Made by a program: the position numbers and the translations under genes. The notes below the pieces were generated by a model. That model was not told the DNA's origin, ran no database searches, and saw only the letters and a list, made by a program, of their open reading frames with translations. Source: Sphingobacterium olei (lineage in GTDB: Bacteria; Bacteroidota; Bacteroidia; Sphingobacteriales; Sphingobacteriaceae). From it: a DNA stretch of 64,000 nucleotides. The stretch spans positions 124,001-188,000 of the forward strand of contig NZ_SUME01000001.1 of NCBI RefSeq assembly GCF_005048855.1, written 5' to 3'. Positions 1 to 9,176 of the stretch are shown here, piece after piece (the first letter of the stretch is position 1; the number at the start of each line of letters is the position of its first letter).

Positions 1-309
1 TCAACCTTTAATTTGATGGATCCCAGTGACTCCATAGATCATAGTATTAAGGAAAAGAACCCATGGACTAAATTTTGGGATGGACTCTTTGGAGAAATCC
101 CTCTTGTAGGTATGTTGTCCGGTTATTTGTTCAATCCGTCTTATATCTTGCGGAATGATGCCGGAGAGGAGATGTTCGAGATAAAAAAAGAACCGTCTTT
201 CTTTGGAAGAAAATTCAGTGTACACAAAATAACAGAGCGGGAAGTAGATGACGAACGTTTTGTACTCAGTTTAATGCTTTTGGTGTTAATGGAAAGGAGT
301 AATGGTTAG
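1..309 (+). CDS. Scramblase/LURP-one-related protein, C-terminal part
   Basis: The open frame is in phase from base 1, so the gene begins outside the window; about 102 residues are visible, ending at TAG 307-309. The tail (F-x-V-H-K-I near the middle, then LSLMLLVLMERSNG) resembles the end of bacterial phospholipid-scramblase/LURP-one-like proteins, which finish in a hydrophobic helix followed by a polar ER-rich end. The role of these proteins in bacteria is not established. Family placement rests on memory of that C-terminal pattern alone. Confidence 0.6.
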   Translation, partial: STFNLMDPSDSIDHSIKEKNPWTKFWDGLFGEIPLVGMLSGYLFNPSYILRNDAGEEMFEIKKEPSFFGRKFSVHKITEREVDDERFVLSLMLLVLMERSNG

Positions 310-318
310 CTTTTTTAG

Positions 319-828
319 CTAACTATTTTTATAGATTGCATACTCAAATTGCATTGCGCCGGTAACGGCAGGAGCAGGGTATTCTTTTTCCTTGACTGCA
401 CCGATTTTGGCTAATGCTGCTTGGGAACGGAAGTTTTTCTCGCGGACATGGAAAATAATCTTATTCGCGACTTCGAACGCCGTGTGTATCATCAACTGCT
501 TAATAGACTGATTGTACGTGCCTCCCCAATACGCCTTGGCCAAAAAAGTGTATCCAATAGCGATTGATCTTTCTGGTTCATTATATTGGTAAAACGACGT
601 AGCACCTATTACATGCTGTGTTTTTTTATCAATGATAAGAAAGGGCAAATCCGTATCTAAAAGCTTTTTAAAATATTGGGTAAACCCGATTGGTGTGTAT
701 CTGCTGAAATCGGGATGCTGTGCCCAAATTTCTTTATCTGAAGCTACTAGATACAATAAATCAAAATCCCTTTTTTCAAGAGGTATTAATTCAATCAATT
801 CATTTGATAGTGGAATCCGAGGTATCAT
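319..828 (-). CDS. GNAT-family N-acetyltransferase (RimJ/RimL-like)
   Basis: A 169-residue protein of the usual size for a single GNAT domain, which transfers acetyl from acetyl-CoA to an amine. Seen: an N-terminal segment with PLEKRDFDLLYLVAS, the central strand VIGATSFYQYNEPERSIAIGY, a YWGGTYNQSIKQL stretch in the acetyl-CoA loop region, and a late helix NFRSQAALAKIGAVKE that matches the 'N-x-x-S-x-x-x-x-x-K-x-G' signature of RimJ/RimL-like members. The gene ends one base before the tyrA stop region (tyrA stop at 830), so the two are probably cotranscribed. The substrate cannot be told from sequence. Confidence 0.85.
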   Translation of the reverse strand: MIPRIPLSNELIELIPLEKRDFDLLYLVASDKEIWAQHPDFSRYTPIGFTQYFKKLLDTDLPFLIIDKKTQHVIGATSFYQYNEPERSIAIGYTFLAKAYWGGTYNQSIKQLMIHTAFEVANKIIFHVREKNFRSQAALAKIGAVKEKEYPAPAVTGAMQFEYAIYKNS

Positions 829-829
829 G

Positions 830-1669
830 TTACTTGATAATACGTTTAATCTTATTTGATTTTTTAATCAATTTATGCAAACCTTCATAATCTTCCTGCT
901 CGATTTTATCATGAAGCTTCTTTAATTGTTTGATATGTTCAGCCAGAACTTCCAATACATTTTCTCTATTTTGTTTAAAAATTGGTGTCCACATGTCGGG
1001 AGATGACTTCGCTAAACGTACGGTAGATTCAAAACCCGAACCCGCTAATTCAAAGATGCGGCCTTGGGATTTTTCTTTCTCTAAAACGGTCAGTGCCAAG
1101 GCAAAAGAAGTTAAATGCGAAATATGCGATACATAGGCGGTATGCATATCATGCTCTTCTGCATTCATAAATGTTGATTTCATCTCCAATTGATCCGTAA
1201 TGGCATCCGCAAGATCAAAGGCATCTTCGTCTGATTTGAAAGCTTCTACATACACCATGTTCTTGTCCCTGAATAAATTTGGTATGGCTGCTTCAGGTCC
1301 GGAATATTCCGTACCCGCCATTGGGTGAGCAGCAACATAACGTCCACGTTTAGGATGATCGACTATTTTATTGAGGATATTGATCTTGGTGGATCCCATA
1401 TCGATGACAACTTGATCGTTGATCCGATCCAGGATGTACGGCGTAAGCTGCATAATGACATCTACGGGAACAGTCAGGACGATAACTTTAGCGTTTTCTA
1501 AAGCTTCATCCAGCGTTGCGATTTCATCTACTAAACCCAGTTCCAAGGCTTTTTTTTGGTTGGATTCATTCTTATCCACACCAATAATCTTATCACAGAA
1601 TTTCGTTTGTTTAAGTCGGATACCTACCGATCCCCCGATAAGTCCTATTCCGACAATAGCTATGTTCAT
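830..1669 (-). CDS. tyrA: Prephenate dehydrogenase
   Basis: Oxidative decarboxylation of prephenate to 4-hydroxyphenylpyruvate in tyrosine synthesis, cytoplasmic, NAD-dependent. A Rossmann motif GIGLIGG at residues 7-13, the strand VIDMGSTK near residue 90, and AAHPMAGTEYSGP with His115 are classic for the family; the helical C-terminal domain carries the HISHL segment. At 279 residues it is a monofunctional enzyme with no chorismate-mutase or ACT domain. The upstream gene is an aminotransferase of the type that would transaminate the product, as in aromatic operons of related bacteria. A heptanucleotide repeat lies directly upstream of the start. Confidence 0.93.
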   Translation of the reverse strand: MNIAIVGIGLIGGSVGIRLKQTKFCDKIIGVDKNESNQKKALELGLVDEIATLDEALENAKVIVLTVPVDVIMQLTPYILDRINDQVVIDMGSTKINILNKIVDHPKRGRYVAAHPMAGTEYSGPEAAIPNLFRDKNMVYVEAFKSDEDAFDLADAITDQLEMKSTFMNAEEHDMHTAYVSHISHLTSFALALTVLEKEKSQGRIFELAGSGFESTVRLAKSSPDMWTPIFKQNRENVLEVLAEHIKQLKKLHDKIEQEDYEGLHKLIKKSNKIKRIIK

Positions 1670-1673
1670 TGTT

Positions 1674-1715
1674 CAGTATTGAGTATTGAGTATTGAGTAT
1701 TGAGTATTGAGTATT
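1674..1715. repeat. Heptanucleotide tandem repeat (GAGTATT)
   Basis: Five perfect copies of GAGTATT (1681-1715) preceded by one copy with a single change (CAGTATT, 1674-1680). It lies between the tyrA start codon and the stop of the upstream aminotransferase, so copy-number change would alter operon spacing but not a reading frame. Confidence 0.95.
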
Positions 1716-1742
1716 AGGAACTCTATACAAACTCCTTGTTCT

Positions 1743-2912
1743 TTAATCTTTATGCTTGACTTCCTTTATTCTCGCAATAGCTTGATCCAACACTTCTTCT
1801 TTTGCGCAAAGACTAATGCGAATATATTGATTTCCTGCGGTACCAAAAATTCCACCAGGAGTAATAAATACTTTTGCACGTTGAAGTATGTTGTCGCTGA
1901 GCTGATAACCGGATTCAAATGTGTTGGGGATTTTCGCCCAAACAAAAAGTCCTATTTGCTGCGTACTGTACACGCAATCCAACATATCCATAATTTCGTA
2001 TACTTTTTCCCGTCTTTTACGATAAGTTTCATTTAGCTCATCATACCAGGATTTTTCCAGGGAAAGGGCTTTTGCCGCGGCCAGCTGCATTGGTAAAAAC
2101 ATACCCGAATCCATATTGGTTTTAAAACGAAGGATTTCATTGATGCGTTCTTCTGCGCCAACGAGCATCCCAATACGCCATCCTGCCATATTGGATGATT
2201 TACTGAGCGAATTCAGTTCAATGGCTACATCCTTAGCACCCGCTATCGCCAATAGACTTTGCGGGTTTTCATTTAGGATAAAGCTATATGGGTTGTCATG
2301 ACAGATCAAGATATTGTTTCGATGCGCGAATGCGATTAGCTCATTAAAAAAGGCATGATTGGCAGAAGCCCCCGTAGGCATATGCGGGTAATTTACCCAC
2401 ATTATTTTTACTTTCGAAAGGTCTAGCCTTTCAAGCTCCGCAAAATCAGGTAGCCAGTCGTTCTCTTCAGAAAGTGTATATGGTCTCGCAGTTGCACCAC
2501 TTAACCGTACCGCCGATGCATAAGTGGGGTAGCCCGGATTGGGGATAAGCGCTTCATCTCCTTCTTGGAGGTAGGTCATGCAAATATGTACAATCCCCTC
2601 TTTCGAACCAATAAGGGGAAGTATTTCGGTATTTGGATTAACCTGTACTCCATAATATTGAACATACCAATTTGACATCGCATCACGCAAGGCAGGTACA
2701 CCTTTGTAATTCTGATATCCGTGTGTGGTGGATAGAGCAGCTTGCTCCTGCAATATTTGGATCACATCAGGATGGGGTGGAAGATCGGGACTTCCGATTC
2801 CTAAATTGATGACTTTGGCACCTGCTTTGTTCATTTCGTCAATTTCTCTCAATTTTTTAGAGAAATAATATTCTTCCGTGTGCTCTAGCCTTTTGGCAAC
2901 TTCAATTTGCAT
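1743..2912 (-). CDS. PLP-dependent aminotransferase, class I/II
   Basis: A 389-residue fold-type I aminotransferase. Seen: the SLSKSSNMAGWRIGM motif with the PLP lysine at about residue 238, the NPGYPTY strand, the VNYPHMPTG segment corresponding to the usual N-P-x-N-P-T-G but with H-M in place of x-N, and the terminal IRISLC arginine region that binds the substrate carboxylate. Position ahead of tyrA supports a role in tyrosine/phenylalanine (or aspartate) transamination. LL-diaminopimelate aminotransferase relatives look similar, so the substrate remains inferred. Divergent from the ABC transporter at 3073. Confidence 0.88.
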   Translation of the reverse strand: MQIEVAKRLEHTEEYYFSKKLREIDEMNKAGAKVINLGIGSPDLPPHPDVIQILQEQAALSTTHGYQNYKGVPALRDAMSNWYVQYYGVQVNPNTEILPLIGSKEGIVHICMTYLQEGDEALIPNPGYPTYASAVRLSGATARPYTLSEENDWLPDFAELERLDLSKVKIMWVNYPHMPTGASANHAFFNELIAFAHRNNILICHDNPYSFILNENPQSLLAIAGAKDVAIELNSLSKSSNMAGWRIGMLVGAEERINEILRFKTNMDSGMFLPMQLAAAKALSLEKSWYDELNETYRKRREKVYEIMDMLDCVYSTQQIGLFVWAKIPNTFESGYQLSDNILQRAKVFITPGGIFGTAGNQYIRISLCAKEEVLDQAIARIKEVKHKD

Positions 2913-3022
2913 TTTTATTTATATTAACGGGCCTAAATTAAGAATTTAGCTATGAATTGTCCTCTATTTTTGGAATAAATAATTTATCAATTATTTGCCA
3001 TATTTATTCAATAACATAGGGC

Positions 3023-3056
3023 TTTGCTGTATATATATACAAATTTGCTATTTTTG
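3023..3056 (+). promoter_or_regulatory. Bacteroidota-type promoter of the ABC transporter
   Basis: TTTG at 3023-3026 and TATTTTTG (exact TAnnTTTG) at 3049-3056, separated by 22 bp. The predicted start of transcription lies only about 10 bases before the ATG at 3073. Confidence 0.55.
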
Positions 3057-3072
3057 TAGCTTATATCTTTAA

Positions 3073-4908
3073 ATGAAAACGTATTTTCGACTTTTATCGT
3101 TCGCAAAACCAATTGAAAAGTATGCGATTCCATATGTCATCTGTACAATTATTACGGTTGTTTTCGGTACTTTAAATTTAGCATTGCTTGCGCCGTTATT
3201 GCAGGTGTTATTTGACGGTACGGATGAAAGCCTATCTGCCGTGAAGCAACCGGCAGTAAAGCCAGATAGTTTTTTCGATCTTCCAGAATGGTTTACGTAT
3301 TATGCAGATACATTACATAGGCAGTTCGGTGCCTACGATGCATTAAAGTATGTTTGTATCGGTATTATTATATCTGTATTTATCACTAACCTGTTCCGTT
3401 ATTTTTCGCAGCGGATCATGGAAAACCTTCGTATTCATACATTGTTGAACCTTCGGAAAATTGTTTTTAACAATGTAATGGACTTGCCATTGGGTTTCTT
3501 TACAAACCAGCGAAAAGGTGATGTCATCTCGAAAATATCTTCAGATGTGCAGGTGGTTCAATATTCTGTGACGAGTACGTTGCAGGTTGTTTTTAAAGAG
3601 CCACTACAACTGATCGCTTATGTGTATGTATTGTTTGCTCTTTCGACTAACCTCACTTTATTTGCCATTGCTGTTATCCCGGTTTCAGCTTTTTTAATAT
3701 CACGAATTGTAAAATCTTTGAAATCTCAGGCGATCGCTGGCCAAGAGTCGTACGCAAATATGATATCCTATCTTGATGAGGCTCTATCGGGAGTAAGGAT
3801 TATAAAAGCATTTAATGCCGCACCGTTTGTGAAGGACAGATTTAATGGGGAAAATAGTAGATATGCCACTATTATGCGAAGAATGGTACGTCGTCAACAG
3901 CTCGGTTCTCCGGTGTCCGAATTGTTAGGTGTTGTAATGGTCGCCATCATATTGCTTTATGGCGGACATTTGGTGTTGACGGGTGAAGGGGAACTAACGG
4001 CTTCAGAATTTATTGCTTATATCGCGTTGTTTTCGCAGGTAATGCGACCGGCTAAGGCCTTGACAGACTCATTCAGCAATATTCACAGTGGTATTGCAGC
4101 TGGTGAGCGGGTATTGGAGTTGATCGATGAGAAAAATGAGTTGCTTGATAGACCGGACGCGGTTGAAGTCAGCAAGTTTAATGAAGAGATTACATTCACC
4201 AATGTAAATTTCTCTTACGGCGAAAAACCGATATTAAAAGATATTAATTTTACGATTCGTAAAGGACAAACAGTTGCTTTAGTTGGGCCTTCGGGAGGTG
4301 GTAAATCAACACTGGTGGATTTAATTCCACGTTTTATGGACGTAAATACAGGATCTGTTACATTCGACGGGATTAATTTAACGGATCTTACGCAGGACTC
4401 GCTTCGTGCATTAATCGGTGTAGTAAATCAAGAATCTATCCTCTTTAACGACACGATTTTTAATAACATTGCTTTTGCCAATACTGCTGCTACACAAGAG
4501 CAAGTGGAAGCCGCGGCTCGTATTGCCAATGCACATGAGTTTATTACCAAAACCGAAAAGGGATACCAGACGAATATAGGAGACAGGGGAGCGAAATTAT
4601 CCGGAGGCCAGCGCCAACGTATTTGTATTGCACGTGCTGTATTGAAGAATCCGCCGATTATGCTGCTGGATGAAGCAACATCTGCACTAGATACCGAATC
4701 GGAACGTTTAGTGCAGGATGCATTGTACAAATTAATGGAAAACCGTACAACTGTTGTCATTGCGCACCGTTTGAGCACGATTCAAAATGCCGATAAGATT
4801 GTCGTACTGGAATCCGGTCAAATTATAGAATCCGGATCACACCAAGAACTGATCCAGCACAATGGCCTGTATAAGAGATTAATAGATATGCAACAATTTG
4901 CTGACTAG
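3073..4908 (+). CDS. ABC transporter, fused membrane and ATPase domains (MsbA-like)
   Basis: A 611-residue half-transporter that works as a homodimer in the inner membrane. The N-terminal half has about six membrane segments (residues 20-340). The ATPase half shows Walker A GPSGGGKST at about 405-413, Q-loop NQESILF, signature LSGGQRQR at about 509, Walker B IMLLDEATSALD and the H-loop IAHRLST. This architecture matches MsbA/lipid A flippases and type I multidrug exporters. An extended periplasmic insertion near residues 45-85 may reflect a lineage-specific feature. Transport substrate is inferred only. Confidence 0.88.
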   Translation: MKTYFRLLSFAKPIEKYAIPYVICTIITVVFGTLNLALLAPLLQVLFDGTDESLSAVKQPAVKPDSFFDLPEWFTYYADTLHRQFGAYDALKYVCIGIIISVFITNLFRYFSQRIMENLRIHTLLNLRKIVFNNVMDLPLGFFTNQRKGDVISKISSDVQVVQYSVTSTLQVVFKEPLQLIAYVYVLFALSTNLTLFAIAVIPVSAFLISRIVKSLKSQAIAGQESYANMISYLDEALSGVRIIKAFNAAPFVKDRFNGENSRYATIMRRMVRRQQLGSPVSELLGVVMVAIILLYGGHLVLTGEGELTASEFIAYIALFSQVMRPAKALTDSFSNIHSGIAAGERVLELIDEKNELLDRPDAVEVSKFNEEITFTNVNFSYGEKPILKDINFTIRKGQTVALVGPSGGGKSTLVDLIPRFMDVNTGSVTFDGINLTDLTQDSLRALIGVVNQESILFNDTIFNNIAFANTAATQEQVEAAARIANAHEFITKTEKGYQTNIGDRGAKLSGGQRQRICIARAVLKNPPIMLLDEATSALDTESERLVQDALYKLMENRTTVVIAHRLSTIQNADKIVVLESGQIIESGSHQELIQHNGLYKRLIDMQQFAD

Positions 4909-4987
4909 TTGGAGGTATACTAAAATAGCATTTTAGCGTGGTTTTTGGTTGGAATTTTAGCTAAGTTTGTATAGTAAGGAAAGATTA

Positions 4988-6184
4988 ATGGATGCTACGC
5001 AAAAACTAAATTTTTTGATCAGTAACAAAAATTTAGATTCAGATTTAAGACATATCGCCGAAAAGGTACGCGCCGATCAACGTATTACGTTTGAAGAGGG
5101 TGTGATGCTATATGAAAAAGGAGAAGTAGGTTATTTAGGTGTTTTAGCGAACTATATCCGCGAAAAACGACATGGTAACTATACATTTTTTAACAGAAAC
5201 TTTCATATCGAGCCGACTAACGTATGTGTTTACGATTGTAAATTCTGTTCGTATTCACGGATGATAAAACAACGTGAAGAGGGATGGGAGATGGATGTAG
5301 ACGGTATGATGGCCGTTGTTAAAAAATATGATAATGAGCCTGTTACCGAAGTTCACATTACCGGAGGTGTCGTTCCTAAGCAAAATTTAGCTTTTTATGC
5401 GGAATTTTTTAAACGATGCAAAGAACACCGTCCCGATTTACATATCAAAGGGCTAACCCCCGTAGAATATTATTATATTTTCAAAAAAGCAAAATTGTCA
5501 CATTATGAGGGAATGAAGTATCTGCATGAATGCGGGTTAGATTCTATGCCCGGTGGTGGTGCCGAGATATTTCATCCGGAGGTACGGGAAAAGATTGCCC
5601 ATGATAAATGTACGGCCGACCAATGGCTAGACATACACGAGCAAGCACATAAGTTAGGTATGCATACCAATGCGACCATGCTGTATGGTCATATTGAAGA
5701 ATTTTGGCATCGTGTGGATCATATGGAGCGCTTGCGTAAGCAACAGGACAAGACCGGTGGTTTTCAGACTTTTATTCCGTTAAAGTTTCGTAATAAAGAC
5801 AACCAAATGGAACATGTTCCAGAAGTTTCTGTTATTGAAGATTTGCGTAACTATGCAATTGCCAGAATTTATCTGGACAATTTTTCGCACATCAAGGCCT
5901 ATTGGGCAATGATTTCGCGCGAGACTGCCCAGTTATCATTGGCATTCGGTGTCGATGATATTGACGGAACATTGGATGATACTACCAAAATCTATAGTAT
6001 GGCGGGAGCTGAAGAGCAGACACCGGCGATGAGCACAAAAGAATTGGTGCAATTGATTAAGAATGTAGGAAGACATCCTATTGAGCGTGATACATTGTAT
6101 AATGTTGTAACAGATTACAGTGATTACGTATTTGAAGAAGATACAAAGAAAAAATATTATTCATTACCGGTAATAAATTCATAA
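4988..6184 (+). CDS. mqnE: Aminofutalosine synthase MqnE
   Basis: Radical-SAM enzyme that joins the enolpyruvyl group of 3-[(1-carboxyvinyl)oxy]benzoate to S-adenosylmethionine, giving 6-amino-6-deoxyfutalosine in the futalosine menaquinone route. The CxxxCxxC cluster ligands are Cys80, Cys84 and Cys87, and the HTNATMLYGHIE segment and late MSTKELVQLI part are typical of MqnE rather than MqnC. The ATG at 4988 is chosen over an in-frame TTG at 4967, because the TTG lies inside a TAAGTTTG -7 element (4962-4969). Length 398 residues fits the family. First gene of an operon with the phosphatase and mqnA. Confidence 0.92.
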   Translation: MDATQKLNFLISNKNLDSDLRHIAEKVRADQRITFEEGVMLYEKGEVGYLGVLANYIREKRHGNYTFFNRNFHIEPTNVCVYDCKFCSYSRMIKQREEGWEMDVDGMMAVVKKYDNEPVTEVHITGGVVPKQNLAFYAEFFKRCKEHRPDLHIKGLTPVEYYYIFKKAKLSHYEGMKYLHECGLDSMPGGGAEIFHPEVREKIAHDKCTADQWLDIHEQAHKLGMHTNATMLYGHIEEFWHRVDHMERLRKQQDKTGGFQTFIPLKFRNKDNQMEHVPEVSVIEDLRNYAIARIYLDNFSHIKAYWAMISRETAQLSLAFGVDDIDGTLDDTTKIYSMAGAEEQTPAMSTKELVQLIKNVGRHPIERDTLYNVVTDYSDYVFEEDTKKKYYSLPVINS

Positions 6185-6190
6185 TAAACG

Positions 6191-6817
6191 TTGAAGAAAA
6201 CATTTTACTTCATAAGACACGGACAAACAGATCTTAATTTACGTGGAATAGTGCAGGGAAGGGGAGTCAACTCTCCGCTCAATGAAAATGGCTTTCGACA
6301 GGCACAGGCATTTTTTGATGCCTATAAAGATGTTCCATTTGATAAAATTTACACGTCTACGCTGTTAAGAACCAAACAGACAGTAGCTGCTTTTCTCGAA
6401 CTCGGAATTCCAGTAGAAGAGATTGAAGGATTAGATGAGATAAGTTGGGGTATTTACGAAGGAAAAGAACAAGATGAGGATACCATGATAGGGTTTGAGA
6501 AGGTGATCGCATCTTGGAGAAATAATGAGCTGGATCTGAGTATAGAAGATGGTGAATCACCTAATCAGCTGGTAGCACGACAGAAAGAAGCGATCGCTTA
6601 TATGCTCTCCCAACCGGATGAAGAAACTATTCTCGTATGTATGCATGGTCGTGCAATGCGTATTTTACTTTGCCATCTCACTGATTTTCCGCTTTGTCAG
6701 ATGGACGAATTCCCCCATACGAATACCGCCTTATATATTCTAGATTTTGAAAGTGGAAGGTTTAACGTTGTCGATTATTACAATACTAAACATTTAGAGC
6801 GTTTAGGAAATGAGTAA
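6191..6817 (+). CDS. Histidine phosphatase superfamily protein
   Basis: A 208-residue phosphoglycerate-mutase-like phosphatase. Catalytic motif IRHGQTDLN has RHG at residues 9-11, and the second histidine is His152 in CMHGRAMRI; the acid Glu is expected near EISWGIYEGKE. The start must be TTG at 6191: the in-frame upstream triplets are ACG and then the stop TAA 6185-6187, directly after the mqnE stop TAA. The gene sits 6 bases after mqnE and overlaps mqnA by 8 bases, so it is firmly inside the menaquinone operon although the known pathway has no phosphatase step. Substrate unknown. Confidence 0.88.
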   Translation: MKKTFYFIRHGQTDLNLRGIVQGRGVNSPLNENGFRQAQAFFDAYKDVPFDKIYTSTLLRTKQTVAAFLELGIPVEEIEGLDEISWGIYEGKEQDEDTMIGFEKVIASWRNNELDLSIEDGESPNQLVARQKEAIAYMLSQPDEETILVCMHGRAMRILLCHLTDFPLCQMDEFPHTNTALYILDFESGRFNVVDYYNTKHLERLGNE

Positions 6818-7529
6818 GATTAAGATTTCTGCGGTAAGTTATACCAATACGTTACCATTTTTACAAGGAATAAAGGCGTCACCCGTAATGGATCGGATTG
6901 ATTTAAGTCTGGATCATCCCAGCCGGTGTGCCCAGCGGGTGATCGATGATGAGGTGGATATGGGTATTATTCCTATAGCCGCACTATTGAGTCTGCCTTA
7001 CTATCGTATTATAGGTGATTACTGCATTGGATCGGATGGCGAAGTAGATTCGGTTTTTATATTCTCTCAGAAGCCCATTCATGAAATCAAGACCATTCGT
7101 TTAGATGATCAATCGCGTACTTCAAATGGATTAGCTCAAATTCTATTAAGATACCACTGGAAAGTGGATGTTGACCTTGTAACGGAGGGAGAAGCGGATG
7201 CTTTTGTACTGATTGGTGATCGCACATTTGGGAGAAAGGAAACTATACCGTATGTATACGACCTGGGACATTATTGGAAAGCGTTTACAGGCTTGCCTTT
7301 CGCTTTTGCCGTATGGGTAGCCAACAAAGAATTACCTGCCGACTTTGTTGCGGAATTTAATAAGGCTTTGGCGGATGGAATTTCACATCCACAAGATGTC
7401 ATTAAGGGATTGCCGGTGTATGATAACTTTGATTATTCATCTTATCTCACCGAGAAGTTGGATTTTCATTTAACACCTAAAAAAAGGGAAGCCATTCAGA
7501 AATACCTGGAATTGTATCAGACGCTGTAA
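6810..7529 (+). CDS. mqnA: Chorismate dehydratase MqnA
   Basis: Dehydrates chorismate to 3-[(1-carboxyvinyl)oxy]benzoate, the first step of the futalosine pathway and the substrate of MqnE encoded two genes upstream. The 239-residue protein has the periplasmic-binding-protein-like fold of the family: SAVSYTNTLPFL at the start, VDMGIIPIAALL near residue 55, and the late GLPFAFAVWVANKE. It overlaps the phosphatase gene by 8 bases, implying translational coupling. It ends convergent to the CLC gene; only a weak hairpin is visible between them. Confidence 0.92.
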   Translation: MSKIKISAVSYTNTLPFLQGIKASPVMDRIDLSLDHPSRCAQRVIDDEVDMGIIPIAALLSLPYYRIIGDYCIGSDGEVDSVFIFSQKPIHEIKTIRLDDQSRTSNGLAQILLRYHWKVDVDLVTEGEADAFVLIGDRTFGRKETIPYVYDLGHYWKAFTGLPFAFAVWVANKELPADFVAEFNKALADGISHPQDVIKGLPVYDNFDYSSYLTEKLDFHLTPKKREAIQKYLELYQTL

Positions 7530-7574
7530 AGGTGTTATTTAAAGGAAGGTTTTTCGTTACCTTTCAGACTTACT

Positions 7575-8780
7575 TCAAAATTTAATATTCCGCTGACTAC
7601 TATAGATACCTTTTCGGCCAGAAACCATAACTGCCGAAAAGCAACCCATTACAGCATATATCCCTACCGGGATACCGAATAATTCCATCGCCATAATCGC
7701 ACAGGCTAGGGGAGTTTTAGTAGAACCTGCAAATACTGAGACAAAGCCAACTGCAGTTAAAAGCATTATATCAACAGGGATATATAAGGATAAGGCACTG
7801 GCAAATGTTGCCCCAATAAAAAATAAAGGGGTCACTTCTCCGCCTTTAAAGCCAATACTCAATGTTAGGGTAGTCAGTAGTATTTTTAGGAAAAAATCAT
7901 AAAGTGCTTGAGGTTGTTGAAATGCAGCCGCTATTGTTGGCAGTCCAAGACCGGTATACTTTGTGGTTCCCAAGCAAATTGTAAAAATAATTATTACTAC
8001 ACTACCTATTGCTATGCGCAGATACGCATTTGGAAGACGCTTGAATAGTTGACTAAATAGATCTCCAGAATAAATAAATAGTCGTGAGATTATCCCGCAG
8101 AGTAAGCCTAATCCCACGATCCACAAAACATCAAAACTTATGAAATCCGTAATGATAACTTGGGGGTAATGGCTATGGGGTGCCTTTAAAATCAGGCAGA
8201 TGCCGTGCGCCAGATAGGCAGTGATCACTACGGGGAGGAGCGTTTTGTATCTTTTGCGTCCAACACGAAATACTTCTACCGCAAAAATCGTTGCTGCTAA
8301 AGGTGTTCCGAATAAAGAAGCAAACCCTGCCGCTATACCACAACACAAAACAATTCGTCTTTCTTTTTTTGAAAGTTGAAGGCGCATGGATAACTGTTCC
8401 CCGATGGTCGCACCATATTGAACAGCAGTACCTTCTCGTCCTGCAGAACCTCCAAATAAGTGAGTAAGCAAAGTGGTAAGAATAACTAATGGAGCCATTA
8501 TCCATGGAATTGGCGTCGAAGGATGATAGTATTCCTCTAATATTAAATTATTTCCCTTATTAGCTCGGGTGCCATAATTTTTATATAAGTATACAATAAG
8601 CAATCCCGCCAGTGGTAAAAATAACACTATCCATTTATTTTGTTCCCTTAAATTGCTTACGTAATTTAATGCGAATAAAAATGCCGCAGAAATAATTCCT
8701 ACAGAAATTCCCGTCGCTATAATTATCGTCGACCATTTAATCAACCCGTGTGAGTGAACCCGCGACCAAAGTGTAGACAT
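7575..8780 (-). CDS. CLC-family anion transporter, possible fluoride-type
   Basis: A 401-residue membrane protein with about ten hydrophobic helices and no CBS domain. The gating glutamate is Glu116 in GREGT (114-118). The first filter motif, GSGIP in chloride-type CLCs, reads GNNLI (76-80), lacking the chloride-binding serine. The third region reads GFKGGEVTPLF. GREGT together with a non-GSGIP filter is reminiscent of the CLC-F fluoride/proton antiporters, so fluoride export is a plausible alternative to chloride transport. Likely the third gene of an operon after the S46 peptidase and DUF423 genes. No fluoride riboswitch was recognised. Confidence 0.85.
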   Translation of the reverse strand: MSTLWSRVHSHGLIKWSTIIIATGISVGIISAAFLFALNYVSNLREQNKWIVLFLPLAGLLIVYLYKNYGTRANKGNNLILEEYYHPSTPIPWIMAPLVILTTLLTHLFGGSAGREGTAVQYGATIGEQLSMRLQLSKKERRIVLCCGIAAGFASLFGTPLAATIFAVEVFRVGRKRYKTLLPVVITAYLAHGICLILKAPHSHYPQVIITDFISFDVLWIVGLGLLCGIISRLFIYSGDLFSQLFKRLPNAYLRIAIGSVVIIIFTICLGTTKYTGLGLPTIAAAFQQPQALYDFFLKILLTTLTLSIGFKGGEVTPLFFIGATFASALSLYIPVDIMLLTAVGFVSVFAGSTKTPLACAIMAMELFGIPVGIYAVMGCFSAVMVSGRKGIYSSQRNIKF

Positions 8781-8792
8781 TCGTATAGGTTT

Positions 8793-9176
8793 TTATAAGA
8801 ATGAAATCAAGAGGGAGGTCCATCCGATAATCATTAATAAACCGCCTAGTGGCGTGATAGGTCCCAAGAACTTAAGATTAGTCTTCCAATATTCCGAAAA
8901 AGAAAGAAAATATATACTTCCTGAAAATAATATCGTTCCGCTTATTATACTGTAAATAGCCAATCTTTCAGAATATTCTGAAAAATCCAACTGAAATCCG
9001 ATTATCAATAAAGCCAGGGCACTATACATTTGATAACGAACGCCGACTTCAAATGAAGCCAATTTCTCTGGAGAGATTAGCTTTTTAAAGGCATGTGCTC
9101 CAAAAGCACCTAATAGTATTGCTATAATACCAAATAGCGTGGCTGCGGTCACTACAGCTGTATTCATGTCATTCAT
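8793..9176 (-). CDS. DUF423 membrane protein (YgdD-like)
   Basis: A 127-residue protein with four membrane helices. The N-terminal LFGIIAILLGAFGAHAFKK and the later VRYQMYSALALLIIGF are the hallmark of DUF423. Function is unknown. Its ATG (9174-9176) overlaps the stop of the S46 peptidase gene as ATGA, indicating translational coupling; a second ATG at 9167 is an alternative start. Confidence 0.9.
   Translation of the reverse strand: MNDMNTAVVTAATLFGIIAILLGAFGAHAFKKLISPEKLASFEVGVRYQMYSALALLIIGFQLDFSEYSERLAIYSIISGTILFSGSIYFLSFSEYWKTNLKFLGPITPLGGLLMIIGWTSLLISFL

Noticed and set aside
4967..4987. TTG start for mqnE at 4967
   Set aside because: The TTG lies inside a TAAGTTTG -7 box; the ATG at 4988 fits the family N-terminus.
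8781..8792. Fluoride riboswitch for the CLC gene
   Set aside because: Only 12 bases separate it from the preceding operon gene; there is no room for the aptamer.
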